This document shows, in pieces, positions 34,301 through 45,832 of a DNA stretch of 64,000 nucleotides. This DNA comes from Mytilus galloprovincialis (Eukaryota > Mollusca > Bivalvia > Mytilida > Mytilidae), in the NCBI RefSeq assembly GCF_965363235.1, contig NC_134846.1, forward strand, positions 92,684,571 to 92,748,570, written 5' to 3'. Every line of letters begins with the position of its first letter. The stretch's first letter is position 1. The notes beneath the pieces were generated by a model. That model ran no database searches. It saw nothing but the letters and a program-made list of their open reading frames with translations, and was not told where the DNA came from. The position numbers and the translations under genes are program-made.

Positions 34301-36495
34301 TTTTTCAAACGTCCATTAAAAACTCAGACACAATGATTACATATTGTTTGAAGCGCGTTTGGTCTACACAAACTCACCAGTGACGCTCGAATAAAAAAAT
34401 TAAAAGACAAAGACAAATAAAGAACGACTGGTATATTATACATTAAACAATATTCTATTGAACCGCTTTTCCCTAATTATTTGTAGAAGGATGCATGTAT
34501 TACCCAAGTATTTGCAGAAATAAAGATGAAATTGCACGCCTTGACGGGGAAATAAAAACCATGACCAGTAAATATGAAGAAGAATACATGCACAGTAAAG
34601 AAAGATATTATAACCTTAAAACGGCCACAACAAATAATGGATATATTGACTATTACATCAATCATACCCTTCAGGCTGTAGAAAAATTACAAGAGGTCGA
34701 GGAAGATCTGACATTACTATTGGAAATTAAATTACCAAAACTGTCACAAATGGCAGCTGCGACAACTAACGAAACGTACGAACACTATCTTGGACATGCT
34801 GTTGGTACCTTAGAATATCGACTTACCGATCTAAAGCAGATGTTACTTGAATATAAAAAGAGTGCTCTTTTGGGTATTGTTGTTCAGTTTGTGATTGAAG
34901 CCACTGTTAATAAGTTCATCAGTGCAATTCAAACAGCATACAAACAAGTTCTCAGTAGTGAAGACATTCTAGCTAGCACGTCTGAGGAATTGTGGTCAAG
35001 AATGGACGGGTCACGAGTAAGAAACACAAATACGAATTTCGGAGTAGTTAAAAAGTTGAAAATGGCTCCTAAGGTTTTAAAACAAATGGGAAAAAATTTC
35101 GGCGAAAGTCTCCGCAGTTTTGGAAAAAACATAAAAAAATGGACAGCTATCAAAACCTGGAAAGGATTTAAAGGAAAATTGAAGAGCACCTTTAAATCCC
35201 CATTACAAAAGTTAAAAAATGCGAAAGAATTCTTCTCTCCTTCAAAGAACAAGCTGTTTGTGAAGAACTACCGACTGAGTTGGTCACAGAAAGCAATGAT
35301 GGGCATCGGCATTATAGCTGATGGTATTTCCACAGCCCTCCAAGTCAAACAATGGAAAGATGTTGCAGACAAGATGGACAAAGCGCGCGAAGATTATCAA
35401 CACTATCATAATAACTTAACCAATGAACTCGAAACTATTGCAAATGAAACTGTCAAAATGGAAGGTATATGGACAGACGTTGTCCACACGTTCCAACATT
35501 TAAGTTTACCGTTTAAACAATTGGTGGAGAACTCAACAAACTTTAGTAACTTTTCTGACGTCATTGGACTTCCTCGCCTTCCGGTCGATACATCTGATCC
35601 TTTGTTTACTATTGATTTTAATTCTATAACAAAAACATCTATAAGATCTCAACAAATTAATGTCATAGAATTTTTGAAAAAGGTGAGCAATAACATGACG
35701 GAAATTCACGACAAAATGTTAGCGCGAACAGTCCTTTATAACAATACATTAAGTAAGTCGGAAATAGAAGAAACAGTAGGAGATATGCAGTCCGATATAA
35801 AAAGTATTTTAAAATTTAGCCCGTCAGGAACGATGCGAACATTTGGCGATTCTTTAACACTAGCCGATACAGTTTGTACAGTCTCTATATTAAGATATGA
35901 TCTGATAGAGTATGATTATTTCCCAATAGACAGTTTCAGGCCTCGTTGTGATGTCAATGCAACCACGTTTGACCGTTTTAACCGACAAGCTTATGCCAAG
36001 AGGAAATCCAAATTGATGCGAGACGTTATAGTTCGTTATGTAAATAGCAGCCAGTTGGAATCCTTATCAATGTTAGTTGATGCTGTACACAACGCGTATT
36101 CTGGTGTCGCCGACAAACATATCGCTTCCTTTGGTAAATCAATCACAGAACGAGACGTCATCTGTGTTTTAGTTGACACGTTCACTAATCTGTCCATTTA
36201 CGATTTTATCAATCTGAGTTCATTACGATCTGATTGTTCGACGGTCAGCACCGGACAGTTTCATAAAGTTCTAGAAGACGGTAAAAAGCTTAGAGACGTT
36301 ACTTTGGCTGTAAAAGCTGCTCTTGATGGTTGCATTCAATATAAATTTTGTCCATGTTTGTCAACGGTTGCAAGCACCAACCATGTTGCTGAAAAAGACA
36401 TTGTATATGCCGTACACCATATTGACCCCTCCTGGCAACCAAATAGATCCGCTCAGTTTTGTGGGCCTACAGGATGTGGATGTTCTCACCTTTGA
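31343..36495 (+). CDS. Secreted RxKR-processed helical protein, 753 aa, five exons
   Basis: Family not recognised; paralog of the minus-strand Kazal-domain gene. Exons 31343-31397, 32139-32222, 32734-32781, 33330-33395, 34487-36495 sum to 2262 nt, exactly 754 codons, all introns phase 1. Protein: signal peptide (MLSIKRIVVILLAINYCR); short acidic/basic stretch; REKR at 53-56; hydrophobic, Gly/Ser-rich 57-84; GCMYYPSIC 86-94; long helices with coiled-coil character; hydrophobic stretches near 211-223 and 349-371 flanking a Lys-rich region 273-333; many N-glycosylation sequons (NHT, NET, NLT, NST, NFS, NMT, NNT, NAT, NSS); Cys-containing C terminus ending QFCGPTGCGCSHL. Helix-hydrophobic-helix layouts occur in several membrane-interacting proteins, but no homology is claimed. 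Confidence 0.85.
31970..32085 (-). mobile_element. Dispersed repeat R4 in intron 1
   Basis: aagagggacgaaagatacca, gagggacagtcaaactcata, aatcgaaaataaactgacaa. Also at 30285-30368, 32822-32955 and 56562-56705 in the same orientation, and at 60745-60790 reversed. Non-coding. Confidence 0.7.
32139..32222 (+). CDS. Exon 2
   Basis: This is an 84-nt exon, phase 1-1, with acceptor tgtcttgcag and donor GTGAGT. It encodes AEQKFLNDGVIKRIKDPELK then HSLAIDER. Confidence 0.83.
32240..32600 (+). mobile_element. tRNA-derived SINE just after the exon 2 donor
   Basis: Head with A-box-like tggtctattggttaaga and B-box-like gagatcaattctaactc, followed by a 280-bp body (acaatgaatttctttggggt ... cgttgtcatagcactgcctt). 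Not a functional tRNA: no acceptor stem pairing and a degraded B box. Confidence 0.65.
32734..32781 (+). CDS. Exon 3 with REKR site
   Basis: This is a 48-nt exon, phase 1-1, with acceptor attcatttctag and donor GTAAGT. It encodes GIELLHREKRGWGSVI. The REKR fits a furin-type site and the hydrophobic region begins right after it. Confidence 0.83.
32822..32955 (-). mobile_element. Dispersed repeat R4 in intron 3
   Basis: gagagataaaagataccaaa, ggaacaatcaaactcc, ctgaaaacgctatagc. Diverged copy. Confidence 0.6.
33330..33395 (+). CDS. Exon 4, hydrophobic segment
   Basis: This is a 66-nt exon, phase 1-1, with acceptor tttgtcttgcag and donor GTAAGT. It encodes FSGVSMLVKATSLGLTLGSA then LS. Confidence 0.84.
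34326..34420 (-). mobile_element. R2 fragment with degraded hammerhead
   Basis: Minus strand: GAGCGTCACTGGTGAGTTTG, TGTAGACCAAACGCGC. The GAAA and CTGATGA boxes are both altered. Confidence 0.55.
34487..36495 (+). CDS. Exon 5, main helical body
   Basis: Acceptor taattatttgtag; EGCMYYPSICRNKDEIARLD onward, 2009 nt, stop at 36493-36495. The methionine at 34495 is internal; conserved EGC precedes it and the acceptor is strong. Confidence 0.9.
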
Positions 36496-36616
36496 TAGAA
36501 GGAGTAAGAACACAATGGAATACAGTGACCGAGTAAATTCAATTTTAATTATATCTGAAATTTTAATTTTTCTCTGCCGATTTGGAGTCTTTATGTAGTC
36601 GGATGAAAAAAAAATA

Positions 36617-36992
36617 GCTTTCGTTTTTATGTTGTACTGTTACAGCACTGTCCCAGGTTAGAAGGAGGGTTGGGATCTCGCTAACATTTTTAACCCCGCC
36701 ATATTATGTATGCATGTGTCTGTCCCAAGTCAGGAGCCTATGATTCAGTGGTTGTCGTGTTTACGTGTTACATATTTGTTTTTGTTTATGTTTTGTACAT
36801 AGATTAATCCGTTAATTTTCTCGTTTGAATTGTTTTACATTGTCATTTCGGGGCTTTATAAAGCTGACTGCGGTATGGGCTTTGCTCATTGTCGAAGTCC
36901 GCACGGCGAACTATAGTTGTTAATGTCTGTGTCTTTTGGTCTCTTGTGGAGTGTTGTCTCATTGGCAATCATACCACATCTTTTTTTTTGTA
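36617..36992 (-). mobile_element. Dispersed repeat R1, long copy
   Basis: Reverse complement of R1 extended by ggttagaaggagggttggga and gtgtctgtcccaagtcagga; ends at gcaatcataccacatctttt. Matches 41351-41693 in the opposite orientation. Confidence 0.85.
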
Positions 36993-37559
36993 ATCAAATA
37001 TAAGGCCAGGTTTGCTATCTTTTTCACTGTAAAGAAAAGTAGTTGTTAAAAAAACTTTTTCCCGCTTTACTTATCTTCTTATCCATAGCAAAATTTGAAC
37101 CACAGTTTTGACTGTTTTATAAATAAACAGAACCAGGAAAAACAAAATTTGACCCAAGGTATTTTGAACTTTGTCATATCCTCTTACAAAGTATTCACGA
37201 AATATTGCAATTTAGATAAAACCAAGCCTTTGTTTTTTTTTCTCTTTACTTAAAGTTAATAACTTAAAAGGTATTTAATATCTAAGCCTCCTTTGCTGTT
37301 GAAAAGCATTTCTAATATTTCTTGTTTTGAAGAGAGTATACGCCTCATTCTTCGCCGGTTATAATTTGTGATTAGTCGACCCTTACTCATATTGCACATT
37401 GGGTTCTTATTGGTAAATCGAGTTCATCGTTTTGAATGTTTTACTGGCGTCATCATGATTTGTTGACTGTTATGGAATACTGTATCTGTTTTATGTATAA
37501 TGTTCAATTGTTGTATCATGTCCTCTTGTTCTCGATTATTACATCACTGAATTTGAGAT

Positions 37560-38180
37560 ATTAACGAAGTACAATAGGTAACTGGGCCAGTATCCCTAAT
37601 GCGCCTCCCATTGAAGAACACAAAAGTTGCGCGTAAAAAAATATATACAAGTCTTAATTGAAAACAACGTTTAAACCTATGATTACGTTGGATAAAAACC
37701 GCAATTTTTATACGTGTGCATATAAAACAAATTTCGTTGTAGAGGGGTCTAAATATATCACAAACAATATTATTCAAAAGACCAAAAAAGTGAAAAGTAT
37801 ATTTTAACAAAACGCATTTGACTAACAGGTTGAAAAACTGATGTTATTAAATCCTGCTGACTACCGTTGACGATCACATAATGTAACAAAATGGATCTTA
37901 ATATTAATGTAATACCAAACAGAAAACAATAAGCTTGCGGCAAAGATGTTATACCACAATCATGAGGTGCAACAATTAGTACACCATATCCGGAATTCGA
38001 CAATTGATATCTCTTCAAAACAGTAATTGGAAGGTCATATAATTTTACTAAATTTAGGATAGACTCTTAAATTTTAAAGAGACGAGATAGGATAAACGAA
38101 TTATATGAACCGGAGGGAAAATATAATACAAGCTGAAACAAAAAAATAGAAAAAAGTCTAAATTGAAAGATTTATATATA
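37560..38180. repeat. Dispersed repeat A (uninterrupted copy)
   Basis: About 560-620 bp with ttgaaaacaacgtttaaacc, gtatattttaacaaaacgca, caaaatggatcttaatatta. The segment ttataccacaatcatgaggt corresponds to the site into which the 43342-47086 element is inserted in another copy. A degraded hammerhead (GAAT in place of GAAA) lies at about 37967-38010 on the minus strand. Confidence 0.75.
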
Positions 38181-38299
38181 TGAAAAATATATTGACTTCA
38201 AATAATGTGAGACATAGACTTATATTTCAACGTACAAACATTGTTTACACCCAGTAGTCAGCACTTTTTGGGCTGACATGAATTATCATTGCTATGGTT

Positions 38300-38545
38300 A
38301 TATTAATAAATTAACTGTTTACAAATTTTTGAATTTTTGAAATACTAAGGCTTTTCTACCTCAGGCATAGATTACCTAAGCTGGATTTGGCAAAACTTTT
38401 AGGAATTTTGGTCCCCAATGCTCTTCAACTTCGTACTGTATTTGGCCTTTTTAACTTTATTGGATTCCAGCGTCACTGATGCGTCTCTTGTAGACGAAAC
38501 GCGCATCTGGCGTATATAAAAAAATAGTCCTGGTATCTATGATGA
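38300..38545 (+). mobile_element. Hammerhead-bearing dispersed repeat R2
   Basis: gtttacaaatttttgaattt ... cttcaacttcgtactgtatt ... then a hammerhead-like core at 38470-38513 in which CTGATGA has become CTGATGC, so probably inactive. Confidence 0.75.
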
Positions 38546-39581
38546 GTTTATTTACCAGTTATGCAATCCATTAATTTTTAAAACCTATACTACACCAATA
38601 AATCTTATACAATAACAGCATGAATATACATGTGCATTAAAAATAGCCAACAAACGTACAAAAATGTAACACATTGACCGTGCTCTAAGTAAAAAAATAC
38701 ACGTTAATGTACTTAGCTTTTATTACTTCTGAATACAACATTGTCTACATTACTTAACAACCACATCAACTGAGAATGAATATTTTTAGTATAAGTAATG
38801 TTTTTTTTAATAGTTTTCCTTAAGCTAAAATAAGAAAATTGTGGACAGTTTGATTGAAAATATAACTCATCTTCAACTGAATTTATATTACATTACTTAC
38901 AAATCCTCTATTGGAAACCCAGAGAATACAACATATTGGAACTATATACAAAATATTATAATTGAAAACAGTAAACTGAAAAATAGGAAACCCAGCAAGA
39001 CATTTTGGTCATTTATACAAAAACCCAGAAAAGTGAAACCAAACCCCCCACGATTAGACTGAAGCACTATTCAATCAATTTAACATTTACCACACATTAA
39101 CCTTTAAAATTATCACACATTTGTGAACTAAAATCATTATAATCAACAATACACAAATCTGAAATGAAGCAAATCATTATCCCTCAGAAAGAACATCTGA
39201 ATTACCAAAAAAAAAAAAAAAACCCCACAAATAGCAATTGGTCCAGCCTAGTATCACCTCATTTTCAAAAAGAAGTTCACCATGAAATCTCACATTTTCC
39301 TTTTTGACTTGTTTGATTCATCAGTAAATACAGAAACAAACGACTACAGAGAGGCAATGGTTACACCAGTATTAAAAAAAGCAGAATCTAAACCTGAAAA
39401 CTAAAGGCCCAGCTCCCTAGCCTTTATTCCTAATAAATTATTAGAACACATAAGTGTATCATCTATAATGAATTATCTAAATACTTATCAAAGGTACCAG
39501 GATTATAATAATAATTTACTATACCCACTGCTGCATGGGTTCAGATCAAAAGTTCGCTGTGTAACACAACTACTAAATTGT

Positions 39582-39770
39582 TATCAAAGGTACCAGGATT
39601 ATAATTTAATACGCCAGACGCGCGTTTCGTCTACATTTCGAGCATTGAGGACCCAAAATTCCAAAAAGTTGTGCCATATACGGCAAAGGTAATCTATTCC
39701 TGGGGTAAGAAAATCTTTAGTTTTTCGAAAAAAAATAGTTTTGTCAACAGTAAACTAATTAAAATGACTA
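39582..39770 (-). mobile_element. R2 repeat nested in the LINE, hammerhead incomplete
   Basis: atcaaaggtaccaggattat, cagacgcgcgtttcgtctac then cttcatttgg-less variant to tttttcgaaaaa. The CTGATGA half is lost. The terminal word tatcaaaggtaccaggatta also occurs at 39487, 100 bp upstream. Confidence 0.6.
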
Positions 39771-39812
39771 TATAATTAATATTCATGTCAACACCGAAGT
39801 GCTGACTACTGG

Positions 39813-39848
39813 GCTGATGATACTCTCGGGGACGAAACGTCCATCAGC
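39813..39848 (+). other. Conserved three-way-junction-like motif
   Basis: GCTGATG pairs with CATCAGC, enclosing ATACTCTCGGG and a GACG-AAA-CGTC hairpin. A second copy at 10233-10268 has TGGTTG/CAACCA and GACT-AAT-AGTC, with paired changes. Confidence 0.45.
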
Positions 39849-40320
39849 AGTGGCAACATTCACACCACAAATACTTGATTATAGCAAACGGTAGACAAAC
39901 TAAGGTAATTATCCAAAATAGTTCGACAAACTAGACCACCATAGACACATCATTTAGACTTACATAAATTGGAACAATCGGAGCAAGAACCACTAATGTA
40001 TTTTAACCCAGACAAATGTGAAATTATCCACATTACAAAAAAAACCCATAAAACAATCATCTTTAAATACACACTACAGGATTATATATCAAAATTCACC
40101 GACAAAGCAAAATATCTTACCATTACTAACGATCTGACATAGAATTCACGTATAAATAACATCACAAATAAAGCAAATGCACCACTAAGACTTATTCAAA
40201 GAAACGTAAAAACAAACAAAATAAAAACAAAAGAACATCCATTCTCTCCCACAATTTACCGTTTTTATTCATTTTCCCCCCTGAACAAAAAGGTTATTGA
40301 ATTCCTTACCATACCAAGTA

Positions 40321-41345
40321 GATTGTAGCCCGGACGTAGAAGCATTTAGGTCTGGTGCAAAATCAAATATATATATATATATAATATATATTACTAGATT
40401 AAAATCATGTTTTTATCTATGTACAAACAAATTCCAAAAAGATGTTTAAAAATTATTGTAAATATATTCTGATTTCAATTGTTTTCCCTATATTGTGTGC
40501 CTTCTTGTAACCTTCAACAGATTAAAGTCAAAGAAGTATAATGTAGATGTATCTATGGGAGTTTTTGGCATAGAATATCTACCAATTTTAATAGGAAGGT
40601 TATGACACTGATCCTGAACCTTGTCATACTTACAAAAATGTACTCTATCATTATCATTATTTACAATAGACAATTTAGAAAAAAACATCATAGATAATTT
40701 ATATGTCCTCAACTGATCACTAGTTATTTAGTTTCTGCGACAAGTGTTTATAAAATATACACTGAATATACTTTCCTATTGCTAACAAGAAAATACTTTA
40801 ATAAATTACAGATTCTTATATAAGTGTGACAATCCACATTCGGTTAAAAAAAAAATAATACAACTTAGCCAGCATTGTTGTTTATTATCTATCAAAGAAA
40901 TATTTTCAGATAATGCTTCCGACAGTAAATTAAGGTTAATCATTATACAATCAAATCCAGTACTTAACGATTATGTTATAAACAACTGTAGAAGTTCAGA
41001 TTTTAATTTATTTTCGGAGCATATTTTCCTTTAAAACAAAGTGAAATTAAACAAACCACATCATTTAAAATCCTTATTAATGGAAGTTCAAAATAATTCT
41101 AATGGTTTCTGTAACCTTCTTGGTACTTTATATTTTCAACGATAATAGAAGCTTTGAATATTTTTGTTTTCGGTAATCATTGATGATTTATTTTGGAGAA
41201 CACAATTTATGTATCAGCTTAATAAGCTTTGTACTATTTTCAATTACTGCCAATTATGTTAGATTGGATCTTGTGAATGTTTTGATGTTTAACAAGTGTT
41301 CAGGTTAGAGGGATTCAGCGCTAACAAACATGTCTAACACATCTA
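40321..41345. other. No recognisable gene
   Basis: Short frames only; an AT dinucleotide run at 40369-40390; an R1-like scrap (gattcagcgctaacaaacat) at 41299-41345. Confidence 0.5.
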
Positions 41346-41350
41346 CATCT

Positions 41351-41693
41351 AGATGTGGTATGATTGCCAATGAGACAACTCTCCACAAGAGACCAAAATG
41401 ACACAGAAATTAACAACTATAGGTCACCGTACGACCTTCAACAATGAGGAAAGTCCATACCACATAGTCAGCTATAACAGGCACCGAAATAACAATGTAA
41501 AACAATTCAAACGAGAAAACTAACGGCCTTATTTATGTTAAAAAAAAATGAACGAAAAACAAATATGTAACACAAAAACAAACGACAGCCACTGAATTAC
41601 AGGCTCCTGACTTGTGACTGACACATACATACATATTGTTGCGGGGTTAAACATGTTTGAGGGATCCCAACCCTCCCCTAACCTGGTTTTTTT
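41351..41693 (+). mobile_element. Dispersed repeat R1, long copy
   Basis: gatgtggtatgattgccaat ... gagaaaactaacggcctta ... ttgttgcggggttaaacatg ... cccctaacctgg. Opposite orientation to 36617-36992. Confidence 0.85.
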
Positions 41694-41844
41694 TTCAATT
41701 CGCTTATTAGCGTTCATTATGGTAGGAATGTTTATACAACGTGCAAATTGTGTTTGAGGGAAATGGGAAAATTATTCAGTCAGTATCTCAAAATCTCTAG
41801 AAAGATTAAACCTGCTCATCATACATAACTATTGGTAAACAGTC

Positions 41845-41960
41845 AAAAGTAAAATAACAAAAATACCGAACTCGATTGCAAATCCAAAACGGTAGGTCCC
41901 TTAAAAATTGGCAATACAAAAAGCTCAAACACATCAAACAGATGGAAAACAACTGCATCA
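41845..41960 (+). repeat. Dispersed repeat R5
   Basis: aaaataccgaactcgattgc, aaaacggtaggtcccttaaa, caaacacatcaaacagatgg. A second copy lies at 42880-42990. Confidence 0.6.
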
Positions 41961-42194
41961 AATAACTGTCTTTCAGTTTAAATATTTTAACCAACTATTA
42001 CTCTATTCTCACTGACGATTTGTTGGTAACAAATTTCTCAATAAAAACAAAATGGTGTAACATTTCTGTTGACACTCAGTTTATTATTTTTACTAATTCT
42101 ATTGACATTTACTATATTAATTTCAATTTTGTATCAAACTTTGATATTACCACTTAGTGTATTAATCATAGTTTATGTGTCAAACTTCAGTGAA

Positions 42195-42410
42195 CATTTT
42201 TCTTTTTCACATATATATGGTGCTTTTCGGTTACACCCACCATCATTCCAAGTTGAACTATCATAGTTGTAAAGACGTACACAATTTCCCTCTCCTAATG
42301 GTTCTCCGGGGTTCCAATTAGTAAAACCAAGTTAAGAATTGTCAAAAAGCAAGCCATCTCTATTTTCCATTGACCTAGTATCCCAAGACAATAAGTCTTA
42401 GGTGGTCCAC
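42195..42410 (-). pseudogene. C-type lectin domain exon, decayed
   Basis: Minus strand: DLLSWDTRSMENRDGLLFDN, then LGFTNWNPGEPLGEGNCVRL, YNYDSSTWNDGGCNRKAPYI and CEKEK. WNPGEP, WNDGGC and APYICE are the C-terminal half of a C-type lectin-like domain, with Cys in the expected places. The domain frame has two in-frame stops (before DLLSW and after DNS). Acceptor tttcatttcag precedes it. Without other exons nearby it is best read as a relic; a misread allele is possible. Confidence 0.75.
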
Positions 42411-43089
42411 CTGAAATGAAATAACAAAGTATAATGAAATAAAGTCTTCAAAATAAAATCTTCCTTTTGTTAGAAAAGTATTTGCATACAAATGTTGATG
42501 CAGATACATTTTGAACTCATATTAACTGTCGACACCTTTATTTGAAAATAAAAAATTTCTATAAAGTACAGTAAAAGTAAAGTAAATTGTTTATTATAAT
42601 GACATGTGTAAATCAGCATAAATATATAAATTTGTACAAAATATATACAATGTAATACACCCGGCCCAATGGACCAATAAGTCACCTATATATTTATAAG
42701 TTATGAAAACTAACAAAACCATTCCTGATAAAAAAATAATAAAATGTAACTGTCATTTTCAATTTTTATCTTTAGTTAAAATGACCCGTATTTTGTAAAC
42801 GATTCGATTTGGACAATTTTCTGATTAGCAGATACAGAAAATGTTTGGAAAAACATATTTACTTTTAAGGTAGCAAAAAGTAAAATCACAAAAATACTGA
42901 ACTCTAATTGTAAAAGGAAAGTCCCTAAACAAATGTTAAAATCAAAAGCTCAAACACATCAAACGAATGGATACACAGTAAGGAGTGTTATACGGGGTGG
43001 TGAAGATGTCATATATTTGACAAAAAGTTGAATAAAACAAGAACTTCAATCCCTTGTAATAATATTTTTTCTAAAACTGTTTATATATA

Positions 43090-43336
43090 TATAGGTATAT
43101 ATATATTATACGAGTCTAAATTGAAAACTACGTTCAAACCTGAACAAAAAGGTGAGAATTATATTTAAACAAAAGGCATCTGACTAACAGGTCGAACAAC
43201 TGATGTTCTTAAACCCTGCTGACTGCCATTGGCGATTGCCAAATAAAATTGATCACAAGATGTAACAAAATGGATCTGAATATAAATTTAATACTAAACA
43301 GAAAACAATTAACTTGTGGCCACGATGATATGCCAC
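43090..43336. repeat. Repeat A, left part, split by the DNA transposon
   Basis: gtctaaattgaaaactacgt ... aacaaaatggatctgaatat ... gatgatatgccac, continuing after the transposon at 47092 (taaggtgttaatg). Compare the unsplit copy at 37560-38180. Confidence 0.75.
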
Positions 43337-44109
43337 AAACACACGGTGGGTATGGTTGTCCTGCGAGAGAACGTTCTGTGCTGGTGATTTGGTCCGTCCT
43401 GTCAGGTGCTGGTGGGTCCTGATTCTGTGCTGGTGGGTTTGTTTACATTGTATCAGAAGGTTGCTTAATTTTTCTCTGATGCGTCATAACTACCAAGTAA
43501 AATATATTACAACAATATTATATTGCAAAAGTCGTACAAGTTCGTTAAACGGAATTGTCCTGACGCTGTGCTGGTGATAAGAAAAACGGTCCTGGTTCTG
43601 TGCTCCTATGTCCTGGTTCTGTGACTTTATATTTTAGTTAAAAGTGGCATATATTCAAGATCATTGATGCTGTACTGTTATTGACTAATTAACTGTTGTC
43701 TGCTTTCTTGAAATTGACATTGCTGTGAATCTGTTTACTGTTATTATTATGAGAGAAAAAATACCCCTATTTTTTTGTTTTTTTTTTTAAAATTAACTGT
43801 AATCTTATTTATTGGTATGTTAATGGAACCCTTCTTGCCCCCTTTTAAGATAAGAAAATATGTTTACGATTTTCGGGATTACGATCATTTTGCAAGATCA
43901 CCAAAATACGTTGTAATTTTTACAATACTTATATATAGTAGATGATGTGTATGTTTGTTGTCAATGGACAAATTTCCATAAGAAACCAAAGGAAGTATGT
44001 GTTAATAACCATACGTCATCGTACGACCTTCAACAATAACCCATAAAATAAAAACGTAAAAGGTTTTGCATAAAAATGGAGAGCAAATTATAGATTTTTT
44101 TTTACATAA

Positions 44110-44302
44110 ATAAGGCCGTTAGTTTTCTCGTTTGAATTGTTTTACAGTGTCTTATCGGGGCATTTTATAGCTGACTATGCGGTATGGGCTTTGCTCATTG
44201 TTGAAGACCGTACGGTGAACTATAGTTGTTAATGTCTGTGTCATTATGGTCTTTTGTGGATAGTTGTCTCATTTGCAATCATACCACATCTTCTTTTTTA
44301 TA
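44110..44302 (-). mobile_element. R1 repeat nested in the transposon
   Basis: ataaggccgttagttttctc ... gaagaccgtacggtgaacta ... catttgcaatcataccacat. Confidence 0.8.
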
Positions 44303-44571
44303 AAACAATACAAATCTACACACACAAAAAACTGGCTTAATTTCAACTGGTTATCAACCCGAATCGCTATAAGATCATATATAAGCTCACCTGTGTCGAG
44401 GGGTCGTGTGAGGTTCATGTATTGTCTTGGCGTCCGCAATTACAAAAAGATCTTTTCTGAAATTACTTGACCAAATGTAACCAAATGATTTTTCAAGAGT
44501 GAATCTAGGAAAAACAATACCTCAACAAACATGACCACTGTCTGTTAAAATGTATTCGAGTTTTTAGTTAC

Positions 44572-44832
44572 AGTCGATTTCATTGAGTATGTAGGCAAAG
44601 GTAATATCTTTGGTTAGCTTGCTTGTTAGCTAAACCGTGAAGTCATTGTTAGGTAAGGTATACTACCCTCCTTTCGAAGTAGCCTGGTCCTACAGACAGA
44701 AAGATGTGTCATTTGTCGGACAAGTCTACTCTTAAAGTATGGTAGTTTACATAACCTAACAATGACTTTTCTGTTCAGCAAGCAAGATAACCAAAGATAT
44801 TCCCTTTGTCTACACACTCATTGAAATCGGCT
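44572..44832. mobile_element. Foldback element, arms about 105 bp
   Basis: gtcgatttcattgagtatgt, aggcaaaggtaatatctttg, gttagcttgc at the left is mirrored by gcaagataaccaaagatatt, ccctttgtctacacactcat, tgaaatcggc at the right. Non-coding. Confidence 0.75.
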
Positions 44833-44934
44833 TTAATATTGCAAAAGTTCAAGCAATTAGGGCAAAACTTACCGAGTAAAAAAAATTAAAAAAGGCTGAT
44901 GTCTATCTACCTTGCACATTTCAGAAAATTCAGA

Positions 44935-45141
44935 TCAGATAACGAAACTGGGTCCAGCAACATTTATAAGCAATTTAAGATTTTGACCCCACAGTTTCGA
45001 TTCACCACAAATATTCTCGTTACAACGAATCATTTTAAATACAAAAATACCAGTTGCAGCCTTTTGTTTATCTATTAATATATGTATAGGGATAAAGTTA
45101 TGAAAGGCTGCAGGGTCACCAGGGTGAGGAGTCCATGTCAT
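44935..45141 (-). CDS. Possible captured exon, unknown
   Basis: Acceptor-like agtatttatttcag directly before ATGACATGGACTCCTCACCC; frame reads MTWTPHPGDPAAFHNFIPIH and on for 68 residues with two Cys. Resembles extracellular repeat modules with a xxWTP start, but there is no clear donor and no neighbours. Confidence 0.2.
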   Translation of the reverse strand: MTWTPHPGDPAAFHNFIPIHILIDKQKAATGIFVFKMIRCNENICGESKLWGQNLKLLINVAGPSFVI

Positions 45142-45544
45142 CTGAAATAAATACTAAGCATAGATCTAGAAAGCGACAGATAATCATGACATTAAAAAAA
45201 CTCTCTTCTTTTCGACTTTTTTTCGAACAAATTGACACATAAAATGAATTATATAGTATTGTGGAATTTTTAACTTGTGTTCAATTCATTGGTTACATCT
45301 TTTACTAGGATAACAATCCTGTCAAGTATGAGCTGGGTAAAATATTTCAGAAAAGAAGATGGAAATGTGGAAATTTTCCGTGCGTCAGGTGCAACAGCAT
45401 ACGAACAGCTAACATGCCTCGTCAGGGTGGAAGCTAAAAAGTCCACGCAAATTTGATTTAAAACCTTATTTCGTTCCAACAAAGTTATTGAGATTTTGTT
45501 GAGGATTTAACCATCTACGACAACAAGAATTTTTTTTTAGAATT

Positions 45545-45832
45545 TACAGCTCTTCTATAAATATATGCAAAGCAAACTATTGATCAAATTGCTTGCTATG
45601 ATTGTTAGGATGTTTGTAAACGACAGGTAAGTAGTCTGTTTACTATATACTAGAATTTGTTTGGACAATAAACATTAGCTTCAATTCCTGTCAGTTTGTA
45701 TTTGTCCAATCAAATCCCAGTATGTATTGAAACTCCGCCTACCTATTGTTTGAAAACATCCAAGCAAACATAGCAAGCAAGTCAATCAAAGTTTTATTTT
45801 TTGCATGCTTTTATAGAAGAGCTGTACTATAT
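45545..45832. mobile_element. Foldback element, arms about 120 bp
   Basis: acagctcttctataaatata, ttgcttgctatgattgttag, gatgtttgtaaacgacaggt are mirrored by acctattgtttgaaaacatc, caagcaaacatagcaagcaa, tttatagaagagctgt. Confidence 0.75.

Larger units (their letters stand above)
38830..40320 (+). mobile_element. Decayed LINE reverse transcriptase
   Basis: Fragments: KPSKTFWSFIQKPRK (38990); DYREAMVTPVLKKAES with N..RPSSL and KLLEHISVSSIMNYL (39340-39480); LHGFRSK...TQLL (39530); YFNPDKCEIIHITKK, DKAKYLTITNDL and NRSINN-like sequence (39990-40200). These are the thumb/palm landmarks of non-LTR RTs of the type WKxANVxPIFKKG...NYRPVSL. Many stops; interrupted by an R2 copy (39582-39870). Confidence 0.8.

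Noticed and set aside
34495-34497. ATG at 34495 as start of the 666-residue frame
   Set aside because: It lies inside the conserved EGCMYYPSIC motif; four upstream exons give a signal peptide in frame.
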